Assembly: GCA_014729145.1 (NCBI GenBank)
Contig: WJKL01000099.1
Coordinates: 1 to 19,480 of the forward strand
Direction of reading: 5' to 3'
DNA: 19,480 nucleotides
DNA from: Candidatus Woesearchaeota archaeon
GTDB lineage: Archaea > Nanobdellota > Nanobdellia > Woesearchaeales > WJKL01
Shown here: in pieces, positions 6,976 through 14,377 of the stretch
How positions within the stretch are numbered: the stretch's first letter is position 1
Layout of the letters: each line of letters opens with the position of its first letter
Notes under the pieces: generated by a model
Databases searched by the model: none
What the model saw: the letters and a program-made list of their open reading frames with translations, nothing else
What the model was told of the DNA's origin: nothing
Program-made: the position numbers and the translations under genes

Positions 6976-9735
6976 CTAATCCCAATTAAGATTTATCTGC
7001 TGATTCTGTGAATCTGCATATGGGTCATTTCCTGGAACATTCTGCTGCTGGTTTCCGCTGTCTGCTCCGCTGTTGATGTAGTTTGCTCTGCTGTAATCAG
7101 AAACAGTTATTTTATTGCATATCTTTTTTCCGCTGTGAGGGCCTTTATAAAATTCAATGCATACCCTGTCAAAGCGTTTTGGATGGTAGTTTACTGCTGC
7201 AAACTCTCCTCTTGCACTGTATATGTCTCCGTTTCCGTCTTCTTTTCCTTCAAGCAGCACATTGGATCCTGTAAACAGTTTAGGGCCTTTGTTTCCGCTT
7301 TCATAGAGGAAAACATTGAATTCAACATCTTCATACATAGCTTTGACATAGAATGTAATCTTGTATAGATATACAGGCGGGTCCTGTAATGTTATCTTGC
7401 TGCTTCTTTCTGCCTGTACAGATCCAGTAGGCCTTATCATACCTGAAGGAAGCTCTACAAATGCATCTGAGCCAGAGGTTCCGTCATCTCCCGGCTCGTA
7501 TCCAAAAGACCTGCATAAGAAACTGAACACACACTGCTTTCCACCTAATATCCCTCCAGCTACATTGGTGCAGTATTTTTCATTCCATCCTCTTAATCTT
7601 TCCTCTACATGATCTGCATAGTCTGAATTTATTGTTGAGTATATTCCTGAAATTCCTCTGAAAGAAAGTGCTTCAAACAATTCTGACAAAGAATTGAAAG
7701 AGCCCCAGTAACTGTAACTGGTGAATTCTTCATAATCATCCCCTAATAATTCTTTAAGTTTTTCATCATCTAATTTTTCTCCTTTTTGAAGAGCATTGAA
7801 TGCTTTTTTTATCTGTTCATCATCAAGAGAAAGGTCTCCTTCTGCTGTTATGAAATATGAGTTAAGGTTTATTTTTAGATTTTCATAATCCTCATCTTTC
7901 AGATGTTTTTTAGGGTCAAAGTCTCCTGTATTGAAAGCTTCCAATGCATCTTCTCTGTTATCAAAAGGATCTGATGAGCCTGTCCATCTTTCAACTGTAT
8001 CTATGAAATTATCTCTGTATCTATTATAAGATCCTTCTTTAAGTTGATCTTCTAGATTATTTAATTCAAGTTCACGATTGTCAAAATTATCTTTTTGATT
8101 ATCTTTTAAATCATCTTTTCTCAAACTAGGTATTCCGAATTGAGATCCAATGTATGTTGCGTAATCGCTGTCGCTTACTTTTTCCTTTAGAGCTTCATCA
8201 GTTAAATATGAAAAATCAAATTCTCCAGGAGAAGGAACTTCTCTATTTTTGAAGTCTTTTGGACTTAGATCTAGGCCTGTATTAGAATTTATTGTATTTA
8301 TGTTGGAGTTTATTAGATTGAAGTTTATTAGACTGTACCTTGTTGCTGCTAAACCACCTTCTCCATCTGCTAATTTCAAAACCTTATTCATTGCTTCTTC
8401 AACTCTGTTTTTCGCATCTTCATATCCTGAGTCTTCTTTACCTAATTTATCAAGCTCAGAACGTGCATTATCAAGTTCTTTTCCTGCTTTAATATATTCA
8501 ACAAGAGCTTCCTGTTCTTCTTCTGAGAGCTGATCCCATATTTCCTCATCATACCCTTCTGGTGGAGCAGGTGCTTCCTGCCCTGTTGGGCCTGCTGTAG
8601 ATACATCAGTTACTGCATCTTCTCGCAACATACTTCGCAATGCTATTGCATAATTTGATTCTTCTCCCCTATAAACATCATCTCTGTCCTCTTTAGTTAT
8701 ATCTCTTTCTTCAAATTCTTTTTTAACATCTTCATAGATTGCAGCAACATCTAAATCTTCTCCTGGAACCCTGTAAGCTCCACTACTTATACTACGCCCT
8801 ATTTCAGGGTGTTGGTCTAAATATCCTTCTTCTAATTCTTCATATTCCCTCATGAAAGAATCCAAAGCAAATAATGCAGTATCAGCTATCTCTGGATTAT
8901 CAAGAGCATAAATATATGTATTTCTAAGTTCATCGTTAAGCATCACAGATTCAAAATTAGCTCTTGATTCTGACAAATCTCCGTTTGCAAACTGTGCTTC
9001 TGCAGTATTTACTGTTATATCAAACCTTATAGAAGGGTCTGTTGTAAAATCATGTGCAGCTTCAAAATTACTTACAGCATCTTCATAATCTCCTTCACTC
9101 ATTGCTTTTAAACCAGCTGCATACTTTGCCATTACAGGGTTTGTAGCAGAATTAAGGGCTGCATCATAATCTCCAGAAACTATTGCTCTTTCATATTGGT
9201 TTTGATAAATCCCTAGTTCATCTTCAATATCTCCAATATCATTTTCATTTCTTTCATAAAATTCATCATAGATATATGCTGTTCCTGAATCATCACCCGC
9301 AATCCTATATTCTACTAATCTACCATTTATTATACCAAACGCTGACCTATCATCTGCTGACTCAGGTATTCCATCTAAACCTATTGGATTATCACCCCCT
9401 GTTCCAGCAGGAACACTATAAGTGTATGAATTGGCAACAAGAGCGTCATACTTCGGAACTGCTGTTACTATTATATTATGCTCTGCGTATTGATCTGTAA
9501 CCTGATCCCAGCCGCCGCCATCTGTAGGTTTTTCTAATCGATAGTCTTCCTGGGGGTTTCTTCTATATGTAACCCCTGCTACATCGATATATGTTGCCCC
9601 TTCCATATCTGTGCCTTCATCATCTTCATTATAATACCAACTTGTTGCTGGCTTATTTACTCCAGAAAACACAAAAGGGATATTAATTAGTAAAAGAAAA
9701 ATGCAGATTAAAGTTATTGATGTTTTTTTATTCAT
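6976..9735 (-). CDS. Large secreted TPR-containing protein
   Basis: 919 residues. A signal peptide occupies 1-24 (ends PFVFSG). Residues about 175-265 are TPR-like helical repeats (AGLKAMSEGDYEDAVSNFEA and a second unit EAQFANGDLSESRANFE). A coiled-coil-like stretch lies near 400-455, an Asn-rich low-complexity run at about 468-487, and a charged helical middle follows. Residues about 715-880 form a Cys-containing beta-rich C-terminal region (C722, C735, C741, C859, C873). The tail is Gln/Asn-rich. The ATG has GAGG 6 bases upstream. It lies 13 bases after the lipoprotein gene and 1 base before the membrane-protein gene. TPRs usually mediate protein contacts, so a scaffold role outside the membrane is inferred. 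I recognise no family for the full length. Confidence 0.88.
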   Translation of the reverse strand: MNKKTSITLICIFLLLINIPFVFSGVNKPATSWYYNEDDEGTDMEGATYIDVAGVTYRRNPQEDYRLEKPTDGGGWDQVTDQYAEHNIIVTAVPKYDALVANSYTYSVPAGTGGDNPIGLDGIPESADDRSAFGIINGRLVEYRIAGDDSGTAYIYDEFYERNENDIGDIEDELGIYQNQYERAIVSGDYDAALNSATNPVMAKYAAGLKAMSEGDYEDAVSNFEAAHDFTTDPSIRFDITVNTAEAQFANGDLSESRANFESVMLNDELRNTYIYALDNPEIADTALFALDSFMREYEELEEGYLDQHPEIGRSISSGAYRVPGEDLDVAAIYEDVKKEFEERDITKEDRDDVYRGEESNYAIALRSMLREDAVTDVSTAGPTGQEAPAPPEGYDEEIWDQLSEEEQEALVEYIKAGKELDNARSELDKLGKEDSGYEDAKNRVEEAMNKVLKLADGEGGLAATRYSLINFNLINSNINTINSNTGLDLSPKDFKNREVPSPGEFDFSYLTDEALKEKVSDSDYATYIGSQFGIPSLRKDDLKDNQKDNFDNRELELNNLEDQLKEGSYNRYRDNFIDTVERWTGSSDPFDNREDALEAFNTGDFDPKKHLKDEDYENLKINLNSYFITAEGDLSLDDEQIKKAFNALQKGEKLDDEKLKELLGDDYEEFTSYSYWGSFNSLSELFEALSFRGISGIYSTINSDYADHVEERLRGWNEKYCTNVAGGILGGKQCVFSFLCRSFGYEPGDDGTSGSDAFVELPSGMIRPTGSVQAERSSKITLQDPPVYLYKITFYVKAMYEDVEFNVFLYESGNKGPKLFTGSNVLLEGKEDGNGDIYSARGEFAAVNYHPKRFDRVCIEFYKGPHSGKKICNKITVSDYSRANYINSGADSGNQQQNVPGNDPYADSQNQQINLNWD

Positions 9736-9748
9736 GAATATCCTCTTT

Positions 9749-9988
9749 TTATTTTATATGTTCTTCTGGGTTGTATTCTATCTCTGTTAAAAATTCTGTA
9801 TTGTTTGTAACTAACTTATCCAAGATTCTTGTTTCATCTACAATCATTTCTTTTCCCTCTTTTTCTTCTTCAGGTAATTCTTGGTCCTGCGTGCAGCCTG
9901 CTAAAAAAATAGCCCAGATTATTAATAGGACAAGAACTGCTGTAAACACCTTCTTTTTTATGCTTGATTTATTTTTTATTATCCTCAC
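9749..9988 (-). CDS. Small lipoprotein
   Basis: 79 residues with a basic N terminus, one hydrophobic helix and a lipobox LAGC at 29-32, so Cys32 is the predicted lipidation site. The mature part is about 48 residues, acidic (EEEKEGKE) and without a known domain. The start is GTG at 9988, overlapping the TGA of the preceding peptidase gene in a GTGA arrangement. A second in-frame GTG at codon 14 would give a shorter version with the same lipobox. Tight coupling on the upstream side suggests it works with the peptidase and TPR protein. Confidence 0.75.
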   Translation of the reverse strand: MRIIKNKSSIKKKVFTAVLVLLIIWAIFLAGCTQDQELPEEEKEGKEMIVDETRILDKLVTNNTEFLTEIEYNPEEHIK

Positions 9989-11115
9989 CTTGTTTTTTCA
10001 AGATATCTTTTTTCTAAAGATTTTTCTGAAATTGATGGATAGATTTTTTCTACTATTATTTTTGCAGCTTCATTAATCACTTCTTTTTCCAGCTTATATA
10101 TGTCCTGCAGTTTTCCATATATATTGTTTCCTTTAACAGATATATCTTTTAAATTTCCTTTTTCTTTTTCTTCTTTGATATAATCGATAATATAATTCAA
10201 AAGCCTTCTGGAATCACTGGACAAGCCAGGCTTTGTATCTTCCATTTCCATACTATATACGTGGCTTGACAATAAAATATATGGGTTTTTTGTATATCTT
10301 AGTCTTAAAAGATCAACTGCTGCTTCATCAGTATGAAATTTTGTATCTTCAAGAAGCATGTGGTGTTCTTCATGAGAGATACTGTCATTTATTTTTATAT
10401 CTATCACTTTTTTCTTGAAATCATCCATAACACCAAATATGTTTCTTTCTTTTCTGCAGCATTCTTTATAGATTTTCCTGAATTCTGTTCTTGCCAGGTT
10501 TGCAAGAATATTGCTTCTTGCATCATCTTTTCCATTTTCAGGATGTATCATACATCTATAAATATATCTTGCATTAGCCTTGTAACCTTCTTTTCTTATA
10601 TATACCTCATCCCTGCTGTTCCATATCCAAAGCCCAGTGGCTTTTGGATCAATATAATCAAGATAACCTTTAACATCTCCTCCTTCTAATACAAATGCAG
10701 TGTATTTCTTTTCTTTATCTTCAATCTTAATTGTTTCTTCTCTTTTTTCAACAAGATCTGCAAGCCTTACATTAGTATAGCTCCCATCTGGAAACCAGTC
10801 CACAGCAAGATGTTTGCCTTGATCTTCCAGATAAGTTAAATTAAGTTCATCAATGGTTGAAGCAGTCATTCCATTTGCCTTAGCAACTGCCAAAATGTCT
10901 TTAGTGATTGATTTAACATTTTTTGATTTTTTTGTTTTTCTTTTATTATCATAGTTTCTATATACTATATCTCTTATACTTTCTGAAAAATTATCATAAT
11001 TAGACTGCTCTTGTTTTTTAGGAACTTGAGAAATGGTGTCTTCTGCAAAGACAGGATTACCTAAAGCTAAAACAGATGTTAAAACTCCGATAGTTAAATT
11101 GCTTTTAAATCCCAT
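9985..11115 (-). CDS. Secreted putative zinc metallopeptidase (HEEHH)
   Basis: 376 residues from ATG at 11115. Residues 1-24 form a signal peptide (MGFKSNLTIGVLTSVLALGN, cleavage after VFA). The motif SHEEHHMLLE gives HExxH at 248-252, followed by DEAAVD, where E264 and D268 resemble the ExxxD of gluzincins such as M48. A zinc-dependent protease acting outside the membrane is inferred from these residues alone; the rest of the chain is not recognised. An in-frame ATG at 11262 would add 49 hydrophilic residues. I chose 11115 because GGTGG lies just upstream, the signal peptide then sits at the N terminus, and a TATA-like element lies at the right distance. The gene could process its neighbours' products. 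Confidence 0.72.
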   Translation of the reverse strand: MGFKSNLTIGVLTSVLALGNPVFAEDTISQVPKKQEQSNYDNFSESIRDIVYRNYDNKRKTKKSKNVKSITKDILAVAKANGMTASTIDELNLTYLEDQGKHLAVDWFPDGSYTNVRLADLVEKREETIKIEDKEKKYTAFVLEGGDVKGYLDYIDPKATGLWIWNSRDEVYIRKEGYKANARYIYRCMIHPENGKDDARSNILANLARTEFRKIYKECCRKERNIFGVMDDFKKKVIDIKINDSISHEEHHMLLEDTKFHTDEAAVDLLRLRYTKNPYILLSSHVYSMEMEDTKPGLSSDSRRLLNYIIDYIKEEKEKGNLKDISVKGNNIYGKLQDIYKLEKEVINEAAKIIVEKIYPSISEKSLEKRYLEKTR

Positions 11116-11284
11116 TTTTACCACCTTGTAGTTACTATACAATAAGGGTTTTTCATTTATAAAGCTTTTGTTTTTTTCGGTCGAGGGTGTTTTTTCTGAT
11201 CTTAAACCTATCTGCTTAAAATCCATCCAATCTTCTGGTTTTGAACTTGCTGATGATGTCATATTTTTTTCAAATTTTTCTTTT
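11116..11284 (-). promoter_or_regulatory. Putative internal promoter and Shine-Dalgarno before the peptidase gene
   Basis: This is the only sizeable gap in the six-gene cluster. On the minus strand CTTTATAAATG (about 11155-11165) is a good archaeal TATA match about 45 bases before the ATG, with GGTGG at about 11119-11124. It would allow the four downstream genes to be expressed apart from the two large surface proteins. If the upstream ATG at 11262 is used instead, this stretch is coding. Confidence 0.35.
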
Positions 11285-14200
11285 TCATTCTGATTTAAAG
11301 TCCTCTACGTCTGCGCAGTAATCATATCCTCCGTATGCTGATATATCATCTGCTGCTGTGAATGATTCAATATTTGATTCTATTGATTTGTAAAGATCAA
11401 CTGTCCTTGCCAATTCACAAAAATGATATGCTATGTGGTGTCCGGCTGTTGGTTGTTCAAATTTCATGCAGATTATATAACTGGCAACATCTAAGATATA
11501 CAGCGGGTCTGCATATGCCTGTTTAATTGAATTGATCAGCATGTCTATGAATCCTGTCCATGGAGATATCTGGAATATCTCTCCTACAACATATTTACAG
11601 TATCCATAGCTTTTTATCTTTTTGCAAAGGTCTACAGTGGTTCCTGTTGCAGGGCTGTTTTGTATGCATGATATATACTGGCACTGTATCTGTGATGCTT
11701 TTTCAAGTCCAAACAATATTCCTGGGATGCAAGCAGTCAGTGCTCCTCCAACAATACTGTCTCTGGAATTCAGGAATGTGGAAGGAGGAAGGTCGTTTTC
11801 AAATTTATTGAATATTTTTTGGGATTCCTCTGGCCAGAGATTCTTGTTAAGCATCCATTTGTCTGTTGCTTTCTGCCATGAACCCATTATATTTATGAAT
11901 TTATTGTCTGAGGCTTTTGCTTTATCAGGGTCTACCTTACAGGTCACTAAAGCACAGAAAAACTCAAAACCAGTATATGCAGCATCAGTTGCTGCACCTA
12001 TCCTGCTGCTGGCTGTAACAACTTGATGGGTAGCTCCAGCCGCATTTCCTCCAGATGCTGCATCTACAGGCAGAACAAAAACCTGCCTTAGGTGTGTAAA
12101 AAGTTCTCCTATATCTTTTAATCCTGCCAATATCCTGCATATATCTTTTGCCTGCTTAACAAATTCATTCAGATCATGCACTGTTCCATAAAGATCATAG
12201 ACCCAGTTCTTGGCGCTGTCAATCTCACTTTCAAGTGAATTGCTTGCTTCTCCTAATGGAAAATTAAAAAATCCAACAATCAGGTTTACATTTTCTGTTT
12301 CAGGCTGGGATATTGTATTTTCCGGAGTTAAGGTTGTTATCTCCAGCGGGCATGTTAGATTAAGCTCATCTAATCCAGAGACATCAAATGTTTTTAATTC
12401 AAGGATAATATATGGATGTGTGCTTCCTGCTTCATTGTTCATTATAGACTGATCATCAATATAAACAGCATCTGCTCCTACGCAGTCATCCAATTCAATA
12501 TTTAATGTAGATGCGTCCTGAACCCCTTTTAGTTCTACATCAAACCACATCCTTTGAGGATATACGTTGACAGTCTGCCTGTCAAGTCTTGGAGGCTGTT
12601 TTCCGACAACTTTTGCTGCCCAGTAATCTGGAGTCATATTTGCTTCAACTGCCAAAACATCAACTTGTTCTGTTATAGTCTCTGAAGGATTCATAGAAGT
12701 ATCATAAAAAGTAAAATTCAGCTCTGCATCTTCAAAGGGTCCTGAGATTGAATTTATGACCCACTGGCATTTCCATCTTTCTGTTTCTTTGACACATGAA
12801 GCTTCAAGTTTATCACAATCAGGCATTGCCTTTATACTGCAGATGTCAGCATAAGCAGTTATTCCTGATCCATCTTCAGCATAAGCAGTTATCTCCAGGC
12901 TGTCTGATACTGCAAGATAATCTTTTCTTTCAGCCCCTATAGCGACTATATCTACATCTTCTTCAGGCACTGGAGAAGTTATATCTACATATATCAATTT
13001 GCTTGTTCTTACAGAATTTCCAGCATCGTCTGATGTTGGAGGAACAAGATATATTTCAGGTGTTCCTGTTGTTTTAGTTGTGGTTATATTAAACCAGGTG
13101 CATTTCCAAAAAGAATCGTTTATTTCAATGCACTCATCTGCTTGTCTGGATGTAGGATACAGGTCAGAGCTCAGTTCTCTCATAGAAAGATATGCGTTTC
13201 CTTTGTTAAATCCAGAGCCTGATTCTTCAAACAAAACAGAGATGTTTACAGGTCTTATGCTGATATAGCTTCTTCCTTCATATTCATAGCCTGTATTAAA
13301 AGAAGAAATTACTGGAGCAATAGAGTCGATTCCATACGGCCTTGCGGGCGTTGTCTCGGTATTACTGTTTCCGAATATGTCAGCAGCAGTGATCTCAGCA
13401 GATGCTGAGAAAGCTCCCTGAGCAAATATTGTGTCTGTCCATATACACTCATGCACATCTCCATATAACCTTTGGCAGGAAACTGCAGGAAGACGAGAAG
13501 AGCCTCCAAAATCAGAAAGGTCTATAAGAGAGCTGTCTGGATCGATGCTGCTCTCATCTATAACCTCTACTATAAAATTATATGTTCCTGAACCCAGGAA
13601 TTCATCTAGCACTGCCCCTTCAGGACTTTGTATCCTGAATGTATTTGTGTCTATCTGAGGAGAAGTTATATCTATAGCCAATCCTGTGCTTGAAGCAGTT
13701 GCTTCATTTTCAAGCCAGTCATATGCTTTTAATATTATTATCCCTGAATCAGGAATAGGTTCAAGTATCTTTAAATCATCTACAATACAGTCTCCCGGCT
13801 CATTGATATTTACTTCTTCTGAATATTTTGTACTGCCATCCCAAAATTCAACTCTTTTTATACCGCTGCAAATATCATAATTACCTTCAAGATAAGCCGA
13901 ATCTTTTACTGTAAATTCAACTGCAACCCTGTTGTCCCCTGATTTAGCAATATCTGTTATGGTTATCTCGGGATCAATGTCATCTACCTTTATATCGATA
14001 GGTTCTGAATCTCTTTCCTGGTCATTGTCTGAAAAAAGCCTAACATCAAAAGAAAATGAATTGCTCCACTCCAATCGAGGGGATATACATGAACATTTAA
14101 ATTTTCCATTTAAAGCAGTGCATCCTGGAGAGTTGCATAAAGGGTTTGAAAAAGGAGTTGTTTCAAGATAGACCTGGTCTGGTGTGATATTATTATCATT

Positions 14201-14377
14201 TTCAAGCTGGGCTTCAGCTTCTATAGTAAGAACATCTTCCCTTTTGACAAAACCAGTGACATTGTCTTCTCCACTGTATCTGACAACGTTTAATTCAGCA
14301 AAAACATCTGCAGAATAGACAGGCAGAGCTATCATAAGATAGGCTATTGCTATTGAAATAAGTCTATTGAGTTTCAT
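11285..14377 (-). CDS. Giant secreted Ig-like/Cys-rich surface protein (copy A)
   Basis: 1030 residues, complete. Residues 1-23 are a signal peptide (PVYSA|D). About 130-580 are four Ig-like units separated by linkers such as DITSPQ (237), DSIAPV (351) and DITSPV (465). Three of them contain a paired Cys-Trp motif (CIW at 311, WKCTW at 425, WKCQW at 536). From 705 the protein is helical and Cys-containing. Residues 904-942 read C-x6-TG-x5-C-x8-C-x11-PWTG, shared with the protein at 1-3000. The helix near 715-755 (NWVYDLYGTVHDLNEFVKQA, then DIC) also matches the paralog in character. Its ATG overlaps the end of the 722-residue gene by 14 bases, so the pair is translationally linked. Function is unknown; adhesion or surface-complex role is inferred. 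Confidence 0.88.
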   Translation of the reverse strand: MKLNRLISIAIAYLMIALPVYSADVFAELNVVRYSGEDNVTGFVKREDVLTIEAEAQLENDNNITPDQVYLETTPFSNPLCNSPGCTALNGKFKCSCISPRLEWSNSFSFDVRLFSDNDQERDSEPIDIKVDDIDPEITITDIAKSGDNRVAVEFTVKDSAYLEGNYDICSGIKRVEFWDGSTKYSEEVNINEPGDCIVDDLKILEPIPDSGIIILKAYDWLENEATASSTGLAIDITSPQIDTNTFRIQSPEGAVLDEFLGSGTYNFIVEVIDESSIDPDSSLIDLSDFGGSSRLPAVSCQRLYGDVHECIWTDTIFAQGAFSASAEITAADIFGNSNTETTPARPYGIDSIAPVISSFNTGYEYEGRSYISIRPVNISVLFEESGSGFNKGNAYLSMRELSSDLYPTSRQADECIEINDSFWKCTWFNITTTKTTGTPEIYLVPPTSDDAGNSVRTSKLIYVDITSPVPEEDVDIVAIGAERKDYLAVSDSLEITAYAEDGSGITAYADICSIKAMPDCDKLEASCVKETERWKCQWVINSISGPFEDAELNFTFYDTSMNPSETITEQVDVLAVEANMTPDYWAAKVVGKQPPRLDRQTVNVYPQRMWFDVELKGVQDASTLNIELDDCVGADAVYIDDQSIMNNEAGSTHPYIILELKTFDVSGLDELNLTCPLEITTLTPENTISQPETENVNLIVGFFNFPLGEASNSLESEIDSAKNWVYDLYGTVHDLNEFVKQAKDICRILAGLKDIGELFTHLRQVFVLPVDAASGGNAAGATHQVVTASSRIGAATDAAYTGFEFFCALVTCKVDPDKAKASDNKFINIMGSWQKATDKWMLNKNLWPEESQKIFNKFENDLPPSTFLNSRDSIVGGALTACIPGILFGLEKASQIQCQYISCIQNSPATGTTVDLCKKIKSYGYCKYVVGEIFQISPWTGFIDMLINSIKQAYADPLYILDVASYIICMKFEQPTAGHHIAYHFCELARTVDLYKSIESNIESFTAADDISAYGGYDYCADVEDFKSE

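Noticed and set aside
8305..8336. Two 15-base near-identical units (GAGTTTATTAGATTG / AAGTTTATTAGACTG)
   Set aside because: They encode an Asn-rich low-complexity run in the TPR protein; two units do not indicate a functional repeat array.
9183..9500. 105-codon plus-strand frame rich in His, Tyr and Leu
   Set aside because: It is antisense to the signal-peptide-proximal part of the TPR protein and reflects its Asp/Glu/Asn-rich codons read backwards.
13309..13509. 66-codon minus-strand frame inside the 1030-residue gene
   Set aside because: It is an alternative frame of a well-supported gene with no start signal or family resemblance.
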